Shown one piece after another: positions 1 through 5,689 of a DNA stretch of 8,190 nucleotides; position 1 is the stretch's first letter; every line of letters begins with the position of its first letter. The translations under genes and the position numbers were made by a program. Source of the DNA: an uncultured Sphingomonadales bacterium (GTDB taxonomy: Bacteria; Pseudomonadota; Alphaproteobacteria; Sphingomonadales; Sphingomonadaceae); contig CAJBSR010000346.1 in assembly GCA_903958285.1 (NCBI GenBank), positions 1 to 8,190 of the forward strand, written 5' to 3'. A model generated the notes under the pieces. It worked only from the letters and a program-made list of their open reading frames with translations, made no database searches and was not told the origin of the DNA.

Positions 1-2
1 AT

Positions 3-50
3 GCTCTTGGCGAACAACGATTTAGGGTCGAACAAAGGATGACGGCATGA
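3..50 (+). CDS. Possible C-terminal tail of an upstream gene (partial)
   Basis: In the third frame an open stretch runs from the window edge and ends in a TGA at 48-50. This overlaps the ATG of the next gene (47-49) as ATGA, the arrangement expected for translationally coupled genes. The visible residues (ALGEQRFRVEQRMTA) are too few to name a family. The first frame is an alternative, ending in TGA at 40-42. The call rests only on the ATGA overlap, which also recurs twice at the other end of this window. Confidence 0.3.
   Translation, partial: ALGEQRFRVEQRMTA
34..39 (+). promoter_or_regulatory. Ribosome binding site of the cysteine hydrolase
   Basis: AAAGGA lies 7 nt before the ATG at 47. 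It is a good Shine-Dalgarno match at normal spacing and supports that start codon. Confidence 0.65.
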
Positions 51-679
51 GCGATGATCTGCGCGCCAATTATGAGCGGGCCTATAACACCCGCGTTGGG
101 TTTGGCCGCAAGCCTGCCTTGTTGCTGATCGACTTTTGTCACGCTTATTTTGCCCCGGAATGTGAGCTTTATGCGGAAGTGACCGACGCCTTTGCGAGCG
201 CGTTGCGGGTACGGAGTGCCGCCCGCGCGGCGGGTGTGCCGGTCGTGCTCACGGGCGTCACTTACCGCCCCGGCGGCGTGGATGGCGGGCGCTTTTTTGA
301 GAAGGCAGCGCCCTTGCGGCATTTTGTCGAAGGCAGCCCCTATGCCCGTTTTGCTGACGGGCTGGAGCCGCAGGATGATGAGCTGATCGTCATGAAGCAA
401 TATCCGAGCGCCTTTTTTGGCACGTCGCTCGCCTCCACCCTGACGGCGATGGGTGTGGATTCGGTGCTGCTCACTGGTCTTACGACGAGCGGATGTGTGC
501 GCGCATCGTGCGTTGATGCGATGAGCCACGGTTTCACCACCGCGGTCATCGCCGATGCCTGTGGTGATCGCCACGCGGCACCGCATGAGGCCAATTTGTT
601 CGACATGAACGCCAAATATGCCGATGTTGTCAGCGAGACAGATGCGCTGGCCTATTTGGCGACGCTGTCGGCCGCATAA
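47..679 (+). CDS. Isochorismatase-family cysteine hydrolase (N-carbamoylsarcosine amidase / maleamate amidohydrolase-like)
   Basis: This 210-residue cytoplasmic protein has the single isochorismatase-fold domain, which hydrolyses an amide or carbamoyl C-N bond through a cysteine nucleophile. The Asp-Lys-Cys triad is visible: Asp29 in LLLIDFCHAYF, Lys117 in VMKQYPSAFFGTSL, and Cys150 in LTTSGCVRASCVDA. The 33-residue Lys-to-Cys spacing and the TTSGCVRAS block match the N-carbamoylsarcosine amidase and maleamate amidohydrolase (NicF) branch rather than true isochorismatases or nicotinamidases. The N-terminal GFGRKPALLLIDF is also typical of that branch. The start is supported by AAAGGA 7 nt upstream. 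The substrate cannot be read from sequence: carbamoylsarcosine (creatinine), maleamate (nicotinate) or another small amide are all possible. The next gene starts 50 bp downstream with no clear terminator between. No other pyridine or creatinine genes are seen here; the gene may belong to an operon lying to the left. Confidence 0.88.
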   Translation: MSDDLRANYERAYNTRVGFGRKPALLLIDFCHAYFAPECELYAEVTDAFASALRVRSAARAAGVPVVLTGVTYRPGGVDGGRFFEKAAPLRHFVEGSPYARFADGLEPQDDELIVMKQYPSAFFGTSLASTLTAMGVDSVLLTGLTTSGCVRASCVDAMSHGFTTAVIADACGDRHAAPHEANLFDMNAKYADVVSETDALAYLATLSAA

Positions 680-729
680 TGCCCCCTAAGACAGGCTGCT
701 TCGCCGCGCGCTGATCGTTAGCAGGCTGC

Positions 730-2237
730 ATGTCCGGCAGCCTCATCCTCATCCTCGGCGACCAACTGAGCCTTATTATCTCCTCGCTGAAGCAGGGGGA
801 CCAAGCGCGCGACGTCGTCCTGATGACAGAGGTGATGGAAGAGGCGTCTTATGTGCCGCATCACAAAAAGAAGATCGCTTTCGTCTTTTCCCCATGCGCC
901 ATTTCGCCGAAGAGTTGCGCACGGCTGGTTGGACGGTCGATTATGTGAAGCTCGACGACCCCGCCAACACAGGCGCACTGACAGGCGAGGTGGCACGGGC
1001 CAAGCAGCGGCACGGCCTCGACCATGTTGTTGCGACCGAGCCCGGCGAGTGGCGCCTGCTGGAGGCGATGCGGGGCTGGCCCAACATCACCCTGCGCGAC
1101 GATGACCGGTTTCTGGCCGACCGTGAGCGGTTCACCGAATGGGCCGAAGGGCGCACGATGCTGCGCATGGAGCATTTCTACCGTCTGATGCGCCGCAAGA
1201 CCGGGCTGCTGATGGACGGGGACGATCCGGCGGGCGGCAAATGGAACCTTGATGCGGAAAACCGGGCGAAGGCATCGCCTGATCTTCTGATGCCGTCGCC
1301 GCTTCATTTTGCACCTGATGCCATCACGCAAGAGGTGCTCGAACTGGTCGCCGCGCGCTTCCCCGATCATTTTGGCGATCTGGAGCCCTTCTGGTTCGCG
1401 ACGACGCGGGCAGAAGCCGAGGCCGCCTTTGCGCACTTTCTGCGCCATGCGCTGCCGCAGTTCGGCACCTATCAGGACGCGATGCTCACGTCAGAAAAGT
1501 TCCTCTACCACGCGGTTGTCTCACCCTATCTCAACGTCGGCTTGCTTGATCCACTGGAGATGTGCCGCGCGGTTGAGGCGGAATGGCAGGCCGGTCGCGT
1601 GCCGCTCAACAGTGCGGAAGGCTTCATTCGGCAGATCATCGGCTGGCGGGAATATGTGCGGGCCATCTATTGGTGGAAGATGCCGGACTATGCGCAGGTG
1701 AACGCGCTCGACGCGCATCGCCCGCTGCCATCCTTTTACTGGTCAGCCGAGACCGACATGGCGTGCGTGCGCGCCTGTGTCACGCAGACCAAGGAAGAGG
1801 CCTATGCCCATCACATCCAGCGACTGATGGTCACCGGCAACTTTGCGCTGCTGGCAGGCGTTGATCCGCACGCGCTGCATGAATGGTATCTGGCGGTCTA
1901 TGCTGACGCCTATGAATGGGTGGAACTGCCCAACACCATCGGCATGAGCCAGTTTGCCGATGGCGGGTTGCTGGCCAGCAAGCCCTATGTGGCGAGCGGG
2001 GCCTATATCGACCGGATGAGCGATTATTGCGGGTCCTGCCATTATTCGGTGAAGGCGAAAGAAGGGCCGAAAGCCTGCCCGTTCAACCTGTTGTTCTGGG
2101 ACTTTGTTGCGCGGCATAAGGACCGGCTCGCCCGCAACCCGCGCATGGCGCAGATGGTGCGGACCTGGGATAAGTTTGACGCGGCTAAGCAGGAGACGCT
2201 CAGGCGGGAGGCAGGAGCGTTTCTCGATACGCTGTGA
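730..2237 (+). pseudogene. FeS-containing cryptochrome/photolyase ((6-4) photolyase, PhrB class), interrupted by a -1 frameshift near 892
   Basis: This is a deoxyribodipyrimidine photolyase-related protein, which in the studied relatives uses FAD, a lumazine antenna and a 4Fe-4S cluster to repair (6-4) photoproducts with light. The N-terminal part (730-891) reads MSGSLILILGDQLS...HHKKKIAFVFS. The family continuation (MRHFAEELRTAGWTVDYVKLDDP) is in another frame from 894 on. Only two bases (892-893) lie between, where a complete codon is expected, so one base is missing. Joined, the product is about 502 residues, normal for the family. In the downstream frame, counting from 894, Cys291, Cys379, Cys382 and Cys395 have spacings 88/3/13. 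This is the same as the cluster ligands Cys350, 438, 441 and 454 of Agrobacterium PhrB as I recall them. His306-xxx-Arg310 (HHIQR) matches the catalytic HxxxR motif. FAD-side motifs (LTSEKFLYHAVVSPYLN, GWREYVRAIYWW) are intact. Everything except one base looks functional, so a sequencing error is as likely as a recent mutation. No Shine-Dalgarno precedes the ATG at 894, so a natural restart there is unlikely. Confidence 0.9.
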
Positions 2238-2240
2238 GCT

Positions 2241-2326
2241 AAACCTCCCGCTCGTCCCGAGCGACGTCGAGTGACGTTGGCTCTTTGCAACGTGTCTCGA
2301 CTGCGCTCGACACAAACGGGTTTTTC
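2241..2326. repeat. Inverted pair of palindromic repeats (REPIN-like doublet)
   Basis: Two related arms, 2241-2280 and 2287-2326, face each other across a 6-nt loop. In one ungapped register (paired positions sum to 4567), 25 of 33 positions from 2247 to 2279 pair. These include the uninterrupted blocks 2258-2263, 2266-2271 and 2274-2279. The reverse complement of the right arm carries TCGAGCGCAGTCGAG, and the left arm carries CCGAGCGACGTCGAG. Each arm also has its own short stem (CGTC/GACG in the left, GTGTC/GACAC in the right), as in REP doublets. Repeats with a TCGAGCGnnGTCGAG core are, to my knowledge, scattered through sphingomonad genomes. Only this copy pair is present in the window. 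Confidence 0.7.
2247..2325 (+). terminator. Probable intrinsic terminator formed by the repeat hairpin
   Basis: The long hairpin closes with CCCG (2247-2250) pairing to CGGG (2317-2320) and is followed at once by TTTTT (2321-2325). It begins 9 nt after the photolyase stop codon and so fits termination of that plus-strand transcript. On the minus strand, where the DUF2256 gene stops at 2334, the same hairpin would be followed only by GGTTT. Termination in that direction is possible but weaker. Confidence 0.55.
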
Positions 2327-2333
2327 GTTGAGG

Positions 2334-2471
2334 CTAAGCTGACCGGCAGCGGTCAGAACAATATTTCACATTGTCCCAATCGCGCGCCCATTTGCGGCGC
2401 CAAGTGAAGGGGCGATTGCAGGTGGGGCAGATCTTGCTGGGCAAGTCTGCCTTTTGGCGCATCTTGGGCAT
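2334..2471 (-). CDS. DUF2256 zinc-ribbon-like small protein
   Basis: This 45-residue reading frame is easily missed because of its size. It has the near-complete signature of the DUF2256 family: [13 protein letters not shown], then CPTC, then [20 protein letters not shown], ending in SDRCRSA. Cys15, Cys18, Cys38 and Cys42 form a CxxC...CxxxC set that probably binds zinc. The basic, tryptophan-rich stretch between them is the family's conserved core. The function is unknown. In many bacteria this family is encoded beside photolyase/cryptochrome genes, as here. The start is 9 nt after the stop of the FAD oxidoreductase gene, so the two are almost certainly cotranscribed. No strong ribosome binding site is visible, and Met4 (codon at 2462-2460) is an alternative start. 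The gene ends 9 nt from the hairpin shared with the convergent photolyase gene. Confidence 0.9.
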   Translation of the reverse strand: MPKMRQKADLPSKICPTCNRPFTWRRKWARDWDNVKYCSDRCRSA

Positions 2472-2480
2472 AAGGCCGCG

Positions 2481-3455
2481 TCAGGCGACTTCGGCGGTTT
2501 TAACCGGTGTGGCACTTACGCCGAGGGTTTCCACAACACGGTCTGCAAGTTCATGGCCCGACAGCCATGCATCCTCAATGCGGGCGGCCATGCACCAGTC
2601 GCCGCAAGCGCCCAGCTTCAGGTCGGCATTCCACAGCGGCGCGCCATTACCGCCCTGAGGCATGGCGAAGCGCCAGCGATGCGCCTTTAGGAAGATGGGT
2701 TCTGGAAGGGGTGCGCCGATCAGTTCGGCAAGGTGCGCAAGCAGATCTTGCGCCACGCCTTCCTGATCGCGCTCAAGGTTGCGGGCAGACCACTCGCCGC
2801 CGGCCTGAATGACCCAGCATTCGGCAGACGGACGGCCCGGCTTGCTCTCATTGCGGGCGGCCCAGCTGATTGCGCCCGCGGATCGCAATACGTCCGGTGC
2901 ACCGGGGAGCGGTTCCGGGAAAGCGGCCATCAATGTCCAGCAGGGGGCAGAGCGCACCATTGCCGCTTCGCGCGCCATGCCAAGATCATGCAGTCCGATG
3001 AGTGTCGCGGCCTGCTCTGCCGGAACAGCAATCACAACGGCGTCAAACGGGCTTTCTTCCCAGCCGGGCCCAGAGAGTTGCCATCCACCTTCAACTGGGT
3101 GGACGGCTTGAACAAGGGCACCAAAACGAACGTCGCGGTCCGCGCAGCTTGCGGCGAGGAAGGATGCCATTGTCGGCGCGCCAATCCATGCGCCGTCGGG
3201 CCCGTCCGTCCAACGGGCAACATGGCCCGCAGCCTCCCAGCGGGAGATACGATCCGCAAAGCGCGGATCACGGACGGTGAAATACTGGGCGCCGAAGTCC
3301 CAAGCGAAATCGTCGAGCACCAACGTAGAGAGGCGACCGCCTGGGCGCTTTCCCTTGTCAAACAACTGTGTGGTGGCCCCAAGGGAGTCCAGACGTTCAG
3401 CACAGGCAAGGCCGGCGACACCTGCCCCAATAATCGCAACCCGCATCACAGTCAT
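2481..3455 (-). CDS. Renalase-like NAD/FAD-dependent oxidoreductase
   Basis: The protein has 324 residues with a Rossmann-type FAD-binding N-terminus. VAIIGAGVAGLACA contains the GxGxxG loop at residues 10-15, Asp33 ends the second strand (LFDKG), and RPGGRLST (37-44) is the family's second dinucleotide-binding motif. DFGAQYFT (about 53-60) and the C-terminal GDWCMAARIEDAWLSG (about 285-300), which contacts the flavin, place it in the renalase/amine-oxidase-fold group (COG3380). Characterised bacterial renalases oxidise dihydronicotinamide isomers, but many relatives have no assigned substrate, so the reaction here is unproven. No signal peptide is seen. The ATG at 3455 follows the folE stop by 5 nt, with AGG 4 nt upstream of it; Met4 is an alternative start. 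The gene sits in a folE > oxidoreductase > DUF2256 operon beside a photolyase, suggesting a role in flavin or nicotinamide redox chemistry linked to light. Confidence 0.85.
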   Translation of the reverse strand: MTVMRVAIIGAGVAGLACAERLDSLGATTQLFDKGKRPGGRLSTLVLDDFAWDFGAQYFTVRDPRFADRISRWEAAGHVARWTDGPDGAWIGAPTMASFLAASCADRDVRFGALVQAVHPVEGGWQLSGPGWEESPFDAVVIAVPAEQAATLIGLHDLGMAREAAMVRSAPCWTLMAAFPEPLPGAPDVLRSAGAISWAARNESKPGRPSAECWVIQAGGEWSARNLERDQEGVAQDLLAHLAELIGAPLPEPIFLKAHRWRFAMPQGGNGAPLWNADLKLGACGDWCMAARIEDAWLSGHELADRVVETLGVSATPVKTAEVA

Positions 3456-3460
3456 GTTGC

Positions 3461-4078
3461 CTATTTGAGACCCATCAAAGACAGGACTTCCTTGCGGCTG
3501 GCGGGATCATCGCGGAAGCAGCCAAGCACTTTGCTCGTCACCATGTCCACGCCGTGCGTGCGAACACCGCGACCGCTCATGCAGCCATGGGTGGCCTTGA
3601 TCACGACAGCGACGCCCTGCGGCTTCAGATGCTCCCAGATGCACTGCGCGATCTCAGCCGTCAGGCGCTCCTGTATCTGGAGGCGGCGGGAATAGCCGTG
3701 CAGCACGCGGGCCAGTTTGGAGATGCCGACGACGCGGTCGGTGGGGAGATAGGCGATCGACGCCGTGCCGATGATCGGCGCGAGGTGATGCTCGCAATGC
3801 GAATGGAAAGGGATGTCGCGCAGAAGAACGACCTCATCATAGCCGGCGACTTCTTGAAAGGTGCGCTGCAGATGGACGGCGGGGTCTTCATCATAGCCAG
3901 AACAATATTCACGCCATGCCCGCCCGACGCGCTTTGGCGTGTCGAGAAGGCCTTCGCGAAGGGGGTCATCGCCCGCCCAACGCAGCAGCGTGCGAACGGC
4001 TTCCTCCACATCTGCGGGGACACGGACGCGTCCGTCATCCTCCTCATCGGCGACGAGGTCGTTGAGCATGAAGTTCAT
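3461..4078 (-). CDS. folE: GTP cyclohydrolase I
   Basis: The enzyme converts GTP to 7,8-dihydroneopterin triphosphate plus formate, the first step of folate and pterin synthesis, as a cytoplasmic toroidal oligomer. Zinc ligands are visible at Cys95 and His98 in SHCEHHLAP and at Cys166 in [10 protein letters not shown]. The 71-residue Cys-to-Cys spacing equals that of E. coli FolE (Cys110 to Cys181). Other family blocks are [39 protein letters not shown] and [13 protein letters not shown]. The length is 205 residues from the chosen ATG at 4078, which has GGAAAGG 8 nt upstream. The frame stays open to an ATG at 4147, but the extra 23 residues are proline-rich and unlike the family. It is the first gene of a tight operon with the FAD oxidoreductase and DUF2256 genes. 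It may be a housekeeping folate gene or an extra copy recruited for photorepair; one window cannot decide. Confidence 0.95.
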   Translation of the reverse strand: MNFMLNDLVADEEDDGRVRVPADVEEAVRTLLRWAGDDPLREGLLDTPKRVGRAWREYCSGYDEDPAVHLQRTFQEVAGYDEVVLLRDIPFHSHCEHHLAPIIGTASIAYLPTDRVVGISKLARVLHGYSRRLQIQERLTAEIAQCIWEHLKPQGVAVVIKATHGCMSGRGVRTHGVDMVTSKVLGCFRDDPASRKEVLSLMGLK

Positions 4079-4086
4079 GAGGGGAG

Positions 4087-4093
4087 CCTTTCC
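4087..4093 (-). promoter_or_regulatory. Ribosome binding site that fixes the folE start
   Basis: Read on the minus strand, GGAAAGG stands 8 nt before the ATG at 4078. Its strength and spacing favour this start over the longer frame that begins at 4147. Confidence 0.65.
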
Positions 4094-4153
4094 ATTGGGC
4101 GTTGCCGATCGCCAGGGTGAGAGAGGGAGGGGGTGGCGACCGGCCATTTGGGT

Positions 4154-4169
4154 CTAGGCTTATGCCTTG
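4154..4169. promoter_or_regulatory. Candidate operator for the LOV-HTH regulator
   Basis: CTAGGC, a 4-nt TTAT spacer and GCCTTG form an inverted repeat with 5 of 6 arm positions paired. LuxR-type HTH domains bind as dimers to such sites. The TAGGC(C)TT core also resembles the EL222 binding sequence (TAGGCCTTTAG...) as I recall it from engineered EL222 promoters. It lies 47 bp upstream of the LOV-HTH gene and 75 bp upstream of folE, so it could serve either or both. Confidence 0.45.
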
Positions 4170-4216
4170 GAGTCTGCGATATGAACTTACGTGAAGTATA
4201 GAAGAGCCTGGATGGC

Positions 4217-4801
4217 ATGATGACGTTGCCGGAGTCGTTGATTTCAAAATCCCTTGTCGCCGCCGTGGTGAGCGACCCCCGGAAGCCGGATAATCCCATC
4301 ATTGCCTGCAATGAGGCATTCTGCCGCCTGACGGGCTATAGCCGTGATGAAATCGTCGGCCGCAATTGCCGGTTCTTGCGCGGTGATCGCACCGAGCCAG
4401 AACAGACGGCGATGCTGCGAGAAGCTGTGGCCGCTGGCCGCCCAGCAATGGTGGAACTGATCAACTATCGCAAAGATGGCAGTCCGTTTCGCAATGCCGT
4501 GATGATTGCGCCGCTCTTCGATGAAGATGGCGAATTGGAATATTATCTCGGCTCGCAAGTTGCGATTGAGGACACCGGAGGGAGCCGCCACGATGCCGCC
4601 CGGCAGAAGGTGGGTCGGCTCACGCGGCGCCAGTTGCAGATACTCGAGTCTCTCGCGGCCGGTCGGCTCAACAAGCAGATCGCCTATGATCTGTCATTGA
4701 CCGAACGCACCGTGAAGATGCACCGTGCAGCGCTGCTCAAGGCGCTTGAGGTCCGCAGCGGGGCTGAGGCCATCCGCATCGCAATTGAGGCTGGGCTTTA
4801 G
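4217..4801 (+). CDS. LOV-domain blue-light-responsive LuxR-type transcription factor (EL222-like)
   Basis: This 194-residue cytoplasmic regulator has an N-terminal LOV/PAS domain (about 12-118) and a C-terminal LuxR-type helix-turn-helix (about 133-192). The flavin photocycle cysteine is Cys51 in GRNCRFLRG. The other FMN-contacting residues are also present: Asn83 in INYRKDG, Asn93 in FRNAVMIAPL, and Gln114 in YYLGSQV. The protein should therefore form the light-induced cysteinyl adduct. LTRRQLQILESLAAGRLNKQIA followed by LTERTVKMHRAALLKAL is the four-helix DNA-binding domain. In EL222 of Erythrobacter, light releases the HTH from the LOV domain so that it dimerises on DNA; the same is inferred here. 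The usual Gln after CRFL is replaced by Arg56. The start may be either of two adjacent ATGs (4217 or 4220), with only a weak GGA upstream. It is divergent from folE and its stop codon overlaps the convergent dehydrogenase gene by 4 bp. Confidence 0.93.
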   Translation: MMTLPESLISKSLVAAVVSDPRKPDNPIIACNEAFCRLTGYSRDEIVGRNCRFLRGDRTEPEQTAMLREAVAAGRPAMVELINYRKDGSPFRNAVMIAPLFDEDGELEYYLGSQVAIEDTGGSRHDAARQKVGRLTRRQLQILESLAAGRLNKQIAYDLSLTERTVKMHRAALLKALEVRSGAEAIRIAIEAGL

Positions 4802-5688
4802 GCTTCGCCTGACGCTTCGAGCATCCGGATTATGCCGGAAAAATCGACATTGCCTTGGCCGAGGTTCGCAAACTCCTGATAGAGTTCGGCCGCACGTGCA
4901 CCCATTGGCACAGCGGCATTCGCCTGGTCAGCCGCTTCCATGGCGAGCAGCAGATCCTTCAACATCAGATTGGTCGCAAAGCCGCCCTGATAGTCATTGT
5001 CCGCCGGGCTTTGCGGGCCGACGCCGGGCAGGGGGCAATAGCTCGTCATAGACCAGCTCTGGCCCGACGCCTTGGAGGAGATGTCATAGAAGGTTTGCGG
5101 GTCCAGCCCCAGCTTCTTCGCCATCACAAACGCCTCGCACGTCGCAACCATCGTCGCGCCGAGGATCATGTTGTTGCAGATCTTGGCGGCTTGGCCAGCA
5201 CCGGACCCGCCCGCGTGGATCACGGCTTTACCCATGTGCTTCAACACCGTTTCCGCGTGCATAAACGCGCTCGGCGTGCCACCGACCATGAAGGTGAGCG
5301 TGCCCCCATTGGCCGCCGCAATCCCGCCTGAAACCGGGGCGTCGACCATTTCATAGCTGCCATATTTGGCGGCGCTCGTCATGACGTTGCGGGCTGTGTC
5401 TACGTCGATGGTTGAGCAGTCGATGAGCGTGGCGGCGCGCGGCGCGTGGCCGATGACATCCTCTTCATAGACCTTCTGGACGATCTTGCCGTTGGGCAGC
5501 ATCGACACGACCGCGTCGGCTCCCTGCACCGCTTCCCGCACGGTGGTGCATGGTGTGCAGCCCTGATCCTTAGCACGGGCGAGAGCCTCTGCCGAAAGGT
5601 CAAAGGCTTGGACGTCATGGCCCGCCTTCACAAGGTTCGCGGCCATGCCGCCGCCCATATTGCCAAGGCCGATAAAGGCGATTTTCAT
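4798..5688 (-). CDS. mmsB: 3-hydroxyisobutyrate dehydrogenase
   Basis: The enzyme oxidises 3-hydroxyisobutyrate to methylmalonate semialdehyde with NAD in valine breakdown. It has 296 residues, the normal family length. The N-terminal Rossmann domain opens with IAFIGLGNMGGGMAANL (GxGxxG at 7-12). The substrate-binding DAPVSGG lies at about 117-122, and the catalytic lysine is Lys169 in GAGQAAKICNN, with Asn173 following. The C-terminal NLMLKDLLLAM (about 240-250) is also conserved in the family. The start lies 1 nt after the enoyl-CoA hydratase stop, with GGAAGG upstream inside that gene, so it is the last gene of the valine operon. Its TAA (4800-4798) overlaps the stop of the oppositely oriented LOV-HTH gene. 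Related beta-hydroxyacid dehydrogenases share the fold, but the valine-pathway neighbours make this assignment firm. Confidence 0.95.
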   Translation of the reverse strand: MKIAFIGLGNMGGGMAANLVKAGHDVQAFDLSAEALARAKDQGCTPCTTVREAVQGADAVVSMLPNGKIVQKVYEEDVIGHAPRAATLIDCSTIDVDTARNVMTSAAKYGSYEMVDAPVSGGIAAANGGTLTFMVGGTPSAFMHAETVLKHMGKAVIHAGGSGAGQAAKICNNMILGATMVATCEAFVMAKKLGLDPQTFYDISSKASGQSWSMTSYCPLPGVGPQSPADNDYQGGFATNLMLKDLLLAMEAADQANAAVPMGARAAELYQEFANLGQGNVDFSGIIRMLEASGEA

Positions 5689-5689
5689 G

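Larger units (their letters stand above)
4079..4216. promoter_or_regulatory. Divergent promoter region between folE and the LOV-HTH gene
   Basis: This 138-bp gap separates two divergently transcribed genes, so it must hold a promoter for each. It contains a purine-rich run on the plus strand (about 4118-4132), an imperfect palindrome at 4154-4169, and an AT-rich stretch around 4179-4202. TATACT on the minus strand (4200-4195) resembles a -10 box, but no good -35 hexamer stands at the right distance. I therefore assign no exact promoter. Confidence 0.6.

Noticed and set aside
692..729. Direct repeat CAGGCTGC at 692-699 and 722-729 before the photolyase
   Set aside because: Eight bases repeated twice within 40 bp of GC-rich DNA can occur by chance, and no regulator or element is indicated.
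886..896. Programmed ribosomal frameshift in the photolyase
   Set aside because: The zero-frame codons TTT TCC CCA do not form an X XXY YYZ slippery heptamer. No upstream Shine-Dalgarno-like stimulator is seen, and photolyases are not known to use recoding.
861..1448. A 195-codon open frame on the minus strand
   Set aside because: It is antisense to the photolyase, whose motifs continue through the whole stretch; no domain or ribosome binding site supports it.
2371..2658. A 95-codon plus-strand frame between the photolyase and the FAD oxidoreductase
   Set aside because: It is antisense to the DUF2256 gene and the 3' end of the oxidoreductase gene, both supported by conserved motifs.
2733..3695. 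A 320-codon open frame on the plus strand
   Set aside because: It lies antisense to the renalase-like gene and folE, both with clear family motifs. Its translation is rich in Arg, Pro and Cys with no recognisable domain, so it is a high-GC shadow frame.
4079..4147. N-terminal extension of folE up to the ATG at 4147
   Set aside because: The extra 23 residues are unlike the family, and the strong GGAAAGG ribosome binding site points to the ATG at 4078.
4184..4196. Short palindrome ACTT-ACGTG-AAGT upstream of the LOV gene
   Set aside because: The arms are only 4 bp, the centre is asymmetric, and there is no known binding motif; it is weaker than the palindrome at 4154-4169.
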